Below, one piece after another: positions 55,404-63,205 of a stretch of DNA of 64,000 nucleotides. The notes under the pieces were generated by a model. That model had not been told where the DNA came from and ran no database searches. It saw only the letters and a program-made list of their open reading frames with translations. The translations under genes were made by a program, and so were the position numbers. Origin of the DNA: Thermotoga maritima MSB8 (GTDB taxonomy: Bacteria; Thermotogota; Thermotogae; Thermotogales; Thermotogaceae); contig NC_000853.1 of NCBI RefSeq assembly GCF_000008545.1, forward strand, positions 572,465-636,464, written 5' to 3'. Numbering within the stretch: the stretch's first letter is position 1; each line of letters starts with the position of its first letter.

Positions 55404-56712
55404 TTATGAAGAGCAACCACAAAGCGAAGGCGAGAGCGAGAATCCACGTGAACCAGTGTACTTCTTTCGATTTCCCGGAGAAGAGCTTCACCAATGCATA
55501 GGAGATGATGCCGAGCGCTATTCCGTTGGCTATAGAGTATGTGAGCGGCATAGTTATGACGGTAATGAACGCGGGGAGCGCTTCTGTGATGTCATCCCAT
55601 TTCACTCTTCCAAGGTTTCCGATCATGAGCGCCCCAACGAAGATCAGAGCGGGAGCGGTCGCGTATCCAGGAACCGTCTGGGCGAGAGGGGCGAAGAAGA
55701 GCATGGCGAGCATACATAGGGCAACGACGAGAGCCGTGAGACCAGTTCTTCCTCCTTCAGCGATACCCGCACCGCTCTCGATGTACGTGGTCACTGTCGA
55801 AGTTCCAAAGAGTGCACCTACAGAAGTTCCTATCGCGTCCGCGAGGAATGCCCTGTTCGCCCTCGGAAGCTCTCCGTTCTTCATGAAACCAGCGCTCTGA
55901 GCGAGTCCTGTGATGGTACCGAGTGTGTCGAAGAAGTCAACGAAGAAGAAGGTGAGAACAACGATCCAGAAGTCGAGGCTCAAAAATCCAGAAAAGTCGA
56001 GCTTCATGAACGTCGGAGATATATCTGGAACGGGACCGACGATTCCCTGGTACTTCGTGACTCCTATGCCGGGGATGGCACCCACAAGCGTGGCCACGAG
56101 AATCCCTATCATCACCGCTCCCGGGATCTTCCTGTGGTAAAGCGCCACGATCACCAGGAGCCCTACGACCGTCACGAGCACACCGGGATTCGTGAGATCG
56201 CCGAGAGTAACGGAAGTGGCAGGATTGGATACAACGATTCCCGCGCTTCTCAACCCTATGAACGCGATGAAGAAACCGATACCCGCGGAGATGGCCACTT
56301 TTATGGACTCGGGTATGATCCCGGCGACGAACTTTCTGAACCCAACGAGTGTCAAGCCTATGAAGATCAGACCTTCAACGAACACGGCAGCGAGGGCCAC
56401 TCTCCAGTCTATCCCCATGCCGAGACACACGGTGTAGGTGAAGTACGCGTTCAGTCCCATACCGGGTGCGAGCGCGAAAGGATAGTTCGCGAAGAAGGCC
56501 ATGACGAGAGTGGCTGTGGCGGATCCCAGTATCGTTGCGACCATGAAGGCTCCGAAGAACTGCTGGTACAGGGGGCTGCTCGCGTCTACACCAACCGCCT
56601 GAACGAGGATGGAAGGATTCACAAAAACGATGTAGGCCATGGTGAGGAAAGTAGCGATACCCGCGAAGATCTCTGTTTTCACGTTCGTCCCGTTCTCTTT
56701 GAGACGGAACAC
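55396..56712 (-). CDS. NCS2-family purine (adenine/guanine/hypoxanthine) permease
   Basis: 438 residues with 12-14 membrane segments. Signatures: TMAYIVFVNPSIL near the start, FALAPGMGLNAYFTYTV, DFFDTLGTITGLAQ and TSTVTTYIESGAGIAEGGRTG. These place it in the AzgA/PbuG/PbuO branch rather than the UraA branch, so adenine, guanine or hypoxanthine are probable substrates. I start at GTG 56712, 8 bases after GGAGG; an ATG at 56781 would add 23 residues without a ribosome site and across a hairpin. Confidence 0.9.
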   Translation of the reverse strand: MFRLKENGTNVKTEIFAGIATFLTMAYIVFVNPSILVQAVGVDASSPLYQQFFGAFMVATILGSATATLVMAFFANYPFALAPGMGLNAYFTYTVCLGMGIDWRVALAAVFVEGLIFIGLTLVGFRKFVAGIIPESIKVAISAGIGFFIAFIGLRSAGIVVSNPATSVTLGDLTNPGVLVTVVGLLVIVALYHRKIPGAVMIGILVATLVGAIPGIGVTKYQGIVGPVPDISPTFMKLDFSGFLSLDFWIVVLTFFFVDFFDTLGTITGLAQSAGFMKNGELPRANRAFLADAIGTSVGALFGTSTVTTYIESGAGIAEGGRTGLTALVVALCMLAMLFFAPLAQTVPGYATAPALIFVGALMIGNLGRVKWDDITEALPAFITVITMPLTYSIANGIALGIISYALVKLFSGKSKEVHWFTWILALAFALWLLFIKH

Positions 56713-56742
56713 ACAGCTCACCTCCGATATAAAAAATTTAAG

Positions 56743-56758
56743 GGGATCTCTGGATCCC
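56743..56758 (-). promoter_or_regulatory. leader hairpin upstream of the purine permease
   Basis: On the minus strand GGGATC-CAGA-GATCCC forms a 6-bp stem, followed a few bases later by a T-rich run (TTAAATTTTTT) and then by the permease ribosome site. It lies beyond the binding-protein terminator, so it belongs to the permease leader. It could be an attenuator or mRNA stabiliser. The sequence lacks the conserved core of the purine riboswitch. Confidence 0.5.
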
Positions 56759-56799
56759 GTACTTTGTTTTGATTTTCTCATGTTTTCTTTAAAGGAGTT

Positions 56800-56836
56800 T
56801 TAAACAAAAGAAAAGCGGGAGGAACAGCCTCCCGCT
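56800..56836 (-). terminator. intrinsic terminator of the sugar-binding protein gene
   Basis: AGCGGGAGG-CTGTT-CCTCCCGCT (56814-56836, read on the minus strand) is a 9-bp GC-rich stem followed by TTTCTTTTGTTT. It abuts the stop codon of the binding-protein gene. Confidence 0.92.
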
Positions 56837-58095
56837 CACTCGCCGTATTCTTCCTTGAGATACTCCCTTATCTTCTGATCCGCCGTCTTTATCGCAGTTT
56901 CCATGTCCACCTTTCCGTTGATGAAATCGGAGAACATGTTTCCAACCACCGTTCTGATCTCGTACCATACACCGATCTGTGGATCGAACACGGCGTTGTC
57001 TATCTGCTTCAATGGTATTTCGAGCAGAGGATCGGACTTCGCCGCTTCCTTCCAGATCGACGTTTCGAGGGCGCTTCTTCTCACGGGAATGTAACCCGTG
57101 TTGATCGCCCAGTAAGCGGTGACTTCTGGTGATATGAGGTACTTCATGAACTCCCAGGCTGCTTTCTTTTCCTCTTCGCTTGCCGTGTTGAACATGATTA
57201 TATCCGTTCCGGCAAATGGAACTTTGTTCGTCACCCAGGTGGGAACTGGAGCCCAGCTCCAGGTGAACTTACCCTTCGTGGATTTCTCAACGTAGGGTCT
57301 TCCCGCTATCGTGCTTATGTACATCATGATCTTCTGCTGACCGAAGATCCCGTCGAGGTATCCACCCTGGGAGTACGCGATACCATCGTCCACCATCTTC
57401 TTCACGAAAGCGAGAACGTCCCTTGTTTCCTGACTGTCGATGTTGGAGACCCACTTTCCATCGACCTGTTTCAGGATGGAACCACCGCGGAGTGTGAGGA
57501 GTATCTGGAAGAAGTCAACGGTCGTTCTGAAACCAAAACCGTACTGATCGATCTTTCCGTCTCCATCGAAGTCTTCTGTCATGATTCGCGCCGCTTCGTA
57601 AAGCTCATCGATCGTTTTGGGAACATCCACGCCGTACATCGCAAAAGCGTCCGCGTTGTAATAGAGCACGTAGAGACTCTTGTTGAACGGAACCGCGTAG
57701 ATGGTGTCTCCCCACATACAGTTGTCCCTCAAAGGTTTGAAGATGTCTTCCCACTCTTCCTTCGTGAGGCCTATCTTCGGGTCGTTCACGAACTCGTTCA
57801 GAGGCTGCACAACACCGCTCTGGATGAGTTTCGCCGTCCAGTTGGAATAGGCCTGCGAGATCGTGGGAAGTTCTCCTGCCTGCGCTGCCGCGAGGAGCTT
57901 CTGAGAGAGTGCACCGTAGTTTCCAACGTAGACCGCTTCGACCTCGATATCCGGGTGGAGTTCGTTGAAGGTGTTCACTATCTCCTGGAGAGTTTTACCG
58001 TGTCCCCCGCCCATGGCGTGCCAGAACGTGACCTTCACCTTCGCGAGGGCAAAAACACTGAGAATCACCATGAGAGCAACGAGAAATTTCTTCAC
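56836..58095 (-). CDS. carbohydrate ABC transporter solute-binding protein
   Basis: 419 residues, family 1 extracellular binding protein of the MalE/UgpB type. Signal peptide FLVALMVILSVFALA, then VTFWHAMGGGHGKTLQEIVNTF, a UgpB-like opening (FWHAMGG). DGDGKIDQYGFGF resembles an EF-hand-like calcium loop. GTG 58095 after GGGAGGGATTCCT. Divergent from two permease genes. The sugar or sugar-phosphate ligand is not predictable; the FWHAMGG start and the nearby exported phosphoesterase hint at a phosphorylated ligand. Confidence 0.9.
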   Translation of the reverse strand: MKKFLVALMVILSVFALAKVKVTFWHAMGGGHGKTLQEIVNTFNELHPDIEVEAVYVGNYGALSQKLLAAAQAGELPTISQAYSNWTAKLIQSGVVQPLNEFVNDPKIGLTKEEWEDIFKPLRDNCMWGDTIYAVPFNKSLYVLYYNADAFAMYGVDVPKTIDELYEAARIMTEDFDGDGKIDQYGFGFRTTVDFFQILLTLRGGSILKQVDGKWVSNIDSQETRDVLAFVKKMVDDGIAYSQGGYLDGIFGQQKIMMYISTIAGRPYVEKSTKGKFTWSWAPVPTWVTNKVPFAGTDIIMFNTASEEEKKAAWEFMKYLISPEVTAYWAINTGYIPVRRSALETSIWKEAAKSDPLLEIPLKQIDNAVFDPQIGVWYEIRTVVGNMFSDFINGKVDMETAIKTADQKIREYLKEEYGE

Positions 58096-58128
58096 AGGAA
58101 TCCCTCCCTTCTCGATGTTTTCCCCTTG

Positions 58129-58152
58129 AATTATACCGCATAGGTTATAATT
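58129..58152. promoter_or_regulatory. divergent promoter region with inverted repeat, candidate operator
   Basis: AATTATACC-GCATA-GGTTATAATT is an inverted repeat with one interruption. Each arm contains the -10 of one gene: minus-strand TATAAT (58130-58135) for the binding protein and plus-strand TATAAT (58146-58151) for the permease. On the minus strand TTGAGT with a 16-base spacer to TATAAC is another option. A dimeric regulator bound here would block both directions. Confidence 0.55.
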
Positions 58153-58189
58153 TGATTGTGAAGAAACTCAAGGAAAGAGAGGTCTGAGT

Positions 58190-59452
58190 ATGAAACCTTC
58201 GAAGAAGCTGAGAGAAGCGGTTCTTGCGTACCTCTTTCTTCTTCCGTCCCTTGTGGTTCTCGGGATGTTCGTCTTCTGGCCGGTTGGATTCTCTTTCGTT
58301 CTGAGCTTCTTCAAGTGGGATTTCAGGAACATGAAGAATCCCTACTTCACAGGTCTTGACAACTACATCGAGATCTTCAAGTTCGACTACCCACCGAAGT
58401 ATTCTTTCGTTTTCACTGTTTTGAACACCTTCTTTCACCTTGCGGTCGCCGGCGCGATCGTGATGTTGATCGTTCACCTGATCAAGAAAAGAACCCTCTC
58501 AGGTATCATCTCCAACGCCGCTGTAGTACTGGTATACATCGCTTTGAACCTCTTCAACGTGGAAAATCCCATCCTTTCCTTCCTGGTCGCGGCCATCTCC
58601 TGGAGCTGGCTGGTGTACGACTTCAAACGGGTGGAGTTCAAGAACACCTGGCTCTGGTTCATTCTGTTTCTTGCGGTCTTTGTTTTCGTGGAGCTGAACT
58701 CGTCTCTTCCGGGACTGGTGAACTTTTTGCTCGACGCGAAGGACAAGAATCTCTTCCTGAAGGCGCTCACCAACACACTGTACTACGTGATACTGAGTGT
58801 GCCTTCACAGATCTTCATTTCTCTCATGATCGCCCTTCTTCTGAACAGCAACGTGAAGTTCAGGGTGTTCTTCAGGACCGCCTACTTCATACCCTTTGTC
58901 ACATCGGTTGTGGCCATATCTCTCGTCTGGAAGTGGATCTTCAACGACGAATTCGGTCTTTTGAACTACATCCTCTCTCTGTTCAACATAGAACCCATCT
59001 CCTGGCTGAAAGACGAAAGATGGACCATTCCCACGATAGCCATCGTCTCCGTCTGGAAGACCGTCGGGTACGATGCGGTGATCTTCCTTGCGGGGCTCCA
59101 GAACATAGACAGGTCTTATTACGAAGCAGCGGAAGTGGATGGTGCGAGTTCTTTGCAGAAGTTCTTCTACATCACCTGGCCGCTTTTGTCGCCGACGACC
59201 TTCTTCCTGCTCATAGTTTCCCTAATAGGAGCCTTCAAGGTCTTTGCGGAAGTCTACGTTCTCTACGATGGGCTTCCGGGACCGTACAACAACAGCGGAA
59301 TGACGCTCGTGTACTACGTGTTCGACCTGTTCTACAGACAGCAGAGAATGGGAATTGCCTCGGCGGCAGCCTACATCCTCTTTGCGATCATTCTGATCTT
59401 CACCTTCATCCAGTACAGGGTTGGAAGAAGAGCAGTCGAGTATGTCTCGTGA
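58190..59452 (+). CDS. carbohydrate ABC transporter permease, MalF/UgpA type, with extra membrane insert
   Basis: 420 residues, longer than the usual 290-300. N-terminal membrane helix AYLFLLPSLVVLGMFVFWPVGFSF, then TGLDNYIEIF. About 120 extra hydrophobic residues (roughly 85-190) containing three or four added helices (GIISNAAVVLVYIALNLF; FLVAAISWSWLVYDF; TWLWFILFLAVFVFV) precede the conserved core. The EAA loop is YYEAAEVDGASSLQKFFYITWPLL. ATG follows AGAGAGGTCTGAGT. No ATPase gene is nearby, so it probably uses a shared MsmK/UgpC-type ATPase. Confidence 0.88.
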   Translation: MKPSKKLREAVLAYLFLLPSLVVLGMFVFWPVGFSFVLSFFKWDFRNMKNPYFTGLDNYIEIFKFDYPPKYSFVFTVLNTFFHLAVAGAIVMLIVHLIKKRTLSGIISNAAVVLVYIALNLFNVENPILSFLVAAISWSWLVYDFKRVEFKNTWLWFILFLAVFVFVELNSSLPGLVNFLLDAKDKNLFLKALTNTLYYVILSVPSQIFISLMIALLLNSNVKFRVFFRTAYFIPFVTSVVAISLVWKWIFNDEFGLLNYILSLFNIEPISWLKDERWTIPTIAIVSVWKTVGYDAVIFLAGLQNIDRSYYEAAEVDGASSLQKFFYITWPLLSPTTFFLLIVSLIGAFKVFAEVYVLYDGLPGPYNNSGMTLVYYVFDLFYRQQRMGIASAAAYILFAIILIFTFIQYRVGRRAVEYVS

Positions 59453-59461
59453 GGTGATAGC

Positions 59462-59914
59462 GTGAAGAAGCTGGTCGTATACATCCTTCTCATATTCGGT
59501 GCCGTTGTCATGCTGGGTCCTTTCATCTGGATGCTGCTCACCTCCTTCAAAGCACCTTCGGAGGTTCAGCAGTGGCCCCCGAGCTTCTACACGAAGAACT
59601 TCGCTTTCTCGCGCGATGTGAAAGTGATCCTGAAACCAGGTGTCCAGAGGGTCGCAAAAGGAGTCAGCTTGAGAGAAGCGTACGCTCTGAAAACAGCAGA
59701 GGAAAATCTGCTCACCATCACGGTGAACGACGACCCGTTCCACAGAGGAACGATGACGATCCCCCTCAAAGGGGCAAAATACACAACAGGGGTGGATGTT
59801 GAAAGAGTCAAAGAACTCTCCTCGAAATCCCCGGTGGAATTCTCCTGGAAAACACCGGAAGAGTTTTTCGAACAGTTCTTCATATACTACAAGAGCGGTG
59901 GGCAAAACTGGTGA
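59462..59914 (+). CDS. N-terminal part of a MalG-like permease (first frame)
   Basis: 150 residues. Starts with MalG-type helix 1 (LVVYILLIFGAVVMLGPFIWMLLTSFKAPSE) and the following WPPSFYTKNFAFS, as in family permeases. Residues 35-150 are a polar, presumably extracytoplasmic, segment. TGA at 59912-59914 ends the frame, and the rest of the permease continues in the -1 frame from 59911. GTG 59462 follows GAGGTGATAGC. Interpreted as the 5' part of one permease whose reading switches frame, or one half of a two-protein permease. Confidence 0.8.
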   Translation: MKKLVVYILLIFGAVVMLGPFIWMLLTSFKAPSEVQQWPPSFYTKNFAFSRDVKVILKPGVQRVAKGVSLREAYALKTAEENLLTITVNDDPFHRGTMTIPLKGAKYTTGVDVERVKELSSKSPVEFSWKTPEEFFEQFFIYYKSGGQNW

Positions 59915-61548
59915 ACGAAATTCTGAGTTCAACTGAAGGGGCTCTGAGAACCATCTCTCAGATGAAGCGCTTTGTGAACATCAGAATAAAAGATGAGGAG
60001 GAAAAGGAAAGATTTCTCTCGTTTCTCGAGGCTGTGAGCGGAGAACTCTCTTCTTTCCAGGAAAAGGTGCTCGGTATGAAGGCGGGTACCACTCTCATTC
60101 TCTCCGACGAAGAAGTGAAGAAACTCTATGAACTTCTCGATGGTTTACAGCTCGAATATTCTGGAGACAACCCACTCGTTCCTGTCTACAGAAAGAACGT
60201 GGCCTCTCCCTTCGAAGAGGTGAAAAGAAACGTTTCTTACTACCTCGAGGTCAGCGGCTTCTTCCAGAGCGTTCAGAACCTCGCTGTGGAAAAAGACATC
60301 GTCGCCCGCTCGATGAAAAAAGATGAAAGAAAGACTCTCTTTTTGAAAAAGATCGAAGACTTCCCCGACAGAGAGCTCGTGGAAAGACTCCTGGAGGAGT
60401 CGGAAAACCCCGTTGAGGACTACGTCTCTTTGAAAGAGAAAGAACTCTCGGAGAAACACCGCGTGGATCTTCTCACCATCGCTTCGGTGAAGCCGGTTGT
60501 TTCTTCTCTGATCTCCCTCGCACAGGAAAACGGAATCGAAACAGAGAGTTTCTCGCAGATGATCGCTGAAATGGACGTCAAACTCACTGGAAGCAGCACC
60601 TACAAAGTGTTGAAGTCGAAACTCTCTCAGCTCGATCTGAATGAAAACTTTCTCAACGAAGTGGCCAGTTATCTCAGAAACGTTGCATTTCTCAGAAAGG
60701 CCTACGAGGACGCGATGAGCTCGTGGAAGATCGTGGACGCCCCGGATTTCGTGAAGGAAGTCCGGGTGAAGGGTGGAGAAGTGATAGAGATCCTTCTGGA
60801 GGGTGTTCCTTCTGTCTTTCTGAGCGACGAGACCATCGACTCTGTGAAACTCAAGTTCTCGTTCTCCGAGGTGCTGGCCAACATCTTTCAGAACTACGTC
60901 GATGCCTGGAACGCCGCTCCTTTCCCGAGGTACTACTTCAACACGTTCTTCGTTGCGACAACAACGACACTGCTCGAGGTGGTCACCGCCTCCCTTGCCG
61001 CGTACGCCTTCTCCTGGATGGTCTTTCCCGGAAGGGACTTCATCTTCGGACTCTTCCTTGCAACCATGATGATCCCAGGTGAGGTGCTCCTCGTTCCCAA
61101 CTTCATCACGATCTCGAAACTCGGCTGGATTGACACCTACTACGCCCTCATAATCCCATGGATCGTCAGTGTCTTCGCGATATTCCTTCTGAGACAGCAC
61201 TTTTTGACCATACCGAGAGAACTCTTCGACGCGGCGAAGATAGACGGGTGTTCTCACTGGAGATTCCTCTGGCAGATGGTGGTGCCTCTCAGCAAACCGG
61301 CTGTCATCACTTCTGCACTTCTCAAATTCGTTGGAAGCTGGAACGCGTTCCTGTGGGTCCTCATCGTCACGAACAGCGAAAAGTACAGAACACTGCCCGT
61401 TGGACTCCAGGCGTTCAGTTCAGACGTGGGAACTCAGTACAACCTGCTCATGGCGGCCGCTACGTTCTCGATACTCCCCGTGGTGATACTCTTCATCTTC
61501 ACCCAGAAGTACTTCATTCAGGGAATCGCGAGGACCGGATTGAAATGA
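59911..61548 (+). CDS. C-terminal part of a MalG-like permease with large extracytoplasmic insert
   Basis: 545 residues. Residues 1-325 are soluble, helical and Glu/Lys/Ser-rich with no known domain. From residue 328 the MalG core appears (NYVDAWNAAPFPRYYFNTFF), with five membrane helices and the EAA loop RELFDAAKIDGCSHWRFLWQMVVPLSKP. Helix 1 is missing because it lies in the preceding frame. The frames overlap GTGA, and the possible ribosome site is weak. A -1 shift on the AAAA at 59904-59907 would join them into a roughly 695-residue permease. Confidence 0.85.
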   Translation: MNEILSSTEGALRTISQMKRFVNIRIKDEEEKERFLSFLEAVSGELSSFQEKVLGMKAGTTLILSDEEVKKLYELLDGLQLEYSGDNPLVPVYRKNVASPFEEVKRNVSYYLEVSGFFQSVQNLAVEKDIVARSMKKDERKTLFLKKIEDFPDRELVERLLEESENPVEDYVSLKEKELSEKHRVDLLTIASVKPVVSSLISLAQENGIETESFSQMIAEMDVKLTGSSTYKVLKSKLSQLDLNENFLNEVASYLRNVAFLRKAYEDAMSSWKIVDAPDFVKEVRVKGGEVIEILLEGVPSVFLSDETIDSVKLKFSFSEVLANIFQNYVDAWNAAPFPRYYFNTFFVATTTTLLEVVTASLAAYAFSWMVFPGRDFIFGLFLATMMIPGEVLLVPNFITISKLGWIDTYYALIIPWIVSVFAIFLLRQHFLTIPRELFDAAKIDGCSHWRFLWQMVVPLSKPAVITSALLKFVGSWNAFLWVLIVTNSEKYRTLPVGLQAFSSDVGTQYNLLMAAATFSILPVVILFIFTQKYFIQGIARTGLK

Positions 61549-61561
61549 AGGAGGCGATGAT

Positions 61562-63202
61562 ATGAAAAAGCTCGTTCTTCTGATTCTGATTCTTTCCTGT
61601 GCGGTCTTTGGAGAGCTCTTCTACGGAAACCTTCACTCGCACACGTCTTACTCCGACGGTTCCGGAACACCGGACCAGGCCTACGAGTACGCGAAAAGGT
61701 ACCTCGACGTTCTCGCGGTGACGGACCACGCTTACTACTTTGCCCAGAAGATCAACGGAAAGACAAAACCCTATTTGACAAAGCTCGCTGCGGAGAGGCA
61801 CACAAAAGACGGTGAATTCGTCGCACTTCAGGGTTTCGAATGGACCGCGGGAGTGGGGCACATAAACGTGTACGAGTCTCTCGAGTGGATCGACAGAAAC
61901 CAGGAAAGTTCTCTAGAAGGTTTCTACAGGTGGCTCGTTGAACACAAAAAACTCGCCCAGTTCAACCACCCCATAAGCACCTTTGGCACCTTCGATTCGT
62001 TCCGCTATTTTCCTGAAGCGGACCAGTATGTGAATCTGATCGAGGTGGGAAACGGGAACTGGTCCTCCGGAGACGTGATAAACGAAGAGATGTTCGGAAA
62101 CTACATCCTCGCTCTGAACAAAGGATGGCACCTCGGTGCTACCGTGGGACAGGACAACCACAAGCCCAACTGGGGGAGCGCGAACGAAGGAAGAACCGGT
62201 ATCGTAGCAGACACTCTGACCTACGACGACATCATGGACGCTCTCTGGAAGAGACACACTTTCGGAAGTGAAGACAAGAACGTCAAAGCGCTCTTGAAAA
62301 GCGGCTCCCATCTGATGGGGGATATCGTTTCTGTGGAAGATCTCTCTCCACAGAAGATCAGTCTCGAGTACGAAGACACGGAAAAACTCCTCTATCTTGC
62401 CGTTATCTCTCAGAGTGGGACCGTTCTGGAGCTCAGACCTAACACGGAGCGACTGAACTTGACCCTTTCGGTCACGCCTCCAGATGGATACGAGTGGTAC
62501 TTTGTCTACATGAAACAGTTCGACGGTGATGAGATAGTCACCTCACCGATCTGGTTCCAGACACCTTCTCCTGTCTACGTGAACAGTGTGAGAGTCTCTC
62601 CAGAAGAGATACACGACGGTGAATCGGCGAAGGTCTACTTCGAGATCTACAACGTGACCGGTGAAGACCAGAATGTGAAGCTTTCTGTTCTTCTCGATGA
62701 AAATCCGCTGAGAGAAGTGGAACTGAGTTTTTCACCGTACCAGGTGAAAAGATTCGTCGTTCCCACGGGATCGCTGGAGAAAGGCTACCATCGTGTTTCC
62801 TTCGTTGTGGATGGAAAACTCGTCCAGTCGAGCGGTTTCTCTGTGAAAGAAAAACAGAAAGGTGTGATCATGATCGACACGCTCCACGAGAACGATCACC
62901 TGGAAGAACTCAAAGCGCTCGCAGAAGAGCTGGAAAAGAGAGGCTACAACGTGAAGTACCCGAAGGTGATGCTGAAGGACCTGGAAGGTGTGGACATCCT
63001 CATCATCTCAACTCCCAAAGAAGGTGGATTGAGCTTTGCAAAGAAGCTTTCGAACAAAGAGATCGAGGCCATTGAGAACTTCAAGGGCAAGATCTACATC
63101 GTCCCGGGTGGCGACGAAGAGTACAGGAAGCTCTATCTGGAGAAGATAAAAGGGGAGGTCGTCACGCTCGAGGAATTGAGAAAGAAACTGCTCGAGGAGT
63201 GA
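61562..63202 (+). CDS. exported PHP-domain phosphoesterase with Ig-like and Rossmann-like C-terminal domains
   Basis: 546 residues. Signal peptide KKLVLLILILSCAVFG; Cys13 makes a poor lipobox, so lipidation is uncertain. PHP domain about 20-260: metal ligands His25, His27 and Asp32 (NLHSHTSYSDG), VTDHAYYF, FEWTAGVGHINVY, FNHPIS and GQDNHKPNWG. About 330-430 is a beta-rich Ig/CARDB-like domain (YVNSVRVSPEEIHDGESAKV). The last 110 residues look Rossmann-like (VIMIDTLHENDHLEELKALA; VDILIISTP). Probably cleaves a phosphodiester outside the cell. ATG follows AAGGAGGCGATGAT, 13 bases after the permease, so it is in the transporter operon. Confidence 0.82.
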   Translation: MKKLVLLILILSCAVFGELFYGNLHSHTSYSDGSGTPDQAYEYAKRYLDVLAVTDHAYYFAQKINGKTKPYLTKLAAERHTKDGEFVALQGFEWTAGVGHINVYESLEWIDRNQESSLEGFYRWLVEHKKLAQFNHPISTFGTFDSFRYFPEADQYVNLIEVGNGNWSSGDVINEEMFGNYILALNKGWHLGATVGQDNHKPNWGSANEGRTGIVADTLTYDDIMDALWKRHTFGSEDKNVKALLKSGSHLMGDIVSVEDLSPQKISLEYEDTEKLLYLAVISQSGTVLELRPNTERLNLTLSVTPPDGYEWYFVYMKQFDGDEIVTSPIWFQTPSPVYVNSVRVSPEEIHDGESAKVYFEIYNVTGEDQNVKLSVLLDENPLREVELSFSPYQVKRFVVPTGSLEKGYHRVSFVVDGKLVQSSGFSVKEKQKGVIMIDTLHENDHLEELKALAEELEKRGYNVKYPKVMLKDLEGVDILIISTPKEGGLSFAKKLSNKEIEAIENFKGKIYIVPGGDEEYRKLYLEKIKGEVVTLEELRKKLLEE

Positions 63203-63205
63203 TAG

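Noticed and set aside
56713-56781. N-terminal extension of the purine permease from ATG 56781
   Set aside because: No ribosome site, it would span the hairpin, and the added residues are charged and not conserved-looking. GTG 56712 has an excellent site.
56713-56812. Purine riboswitch before the NCS2 permease
   Set aside because: The conserved three-way junction core and loop-loop bases of the purine aptamer are not present on the minus strand.
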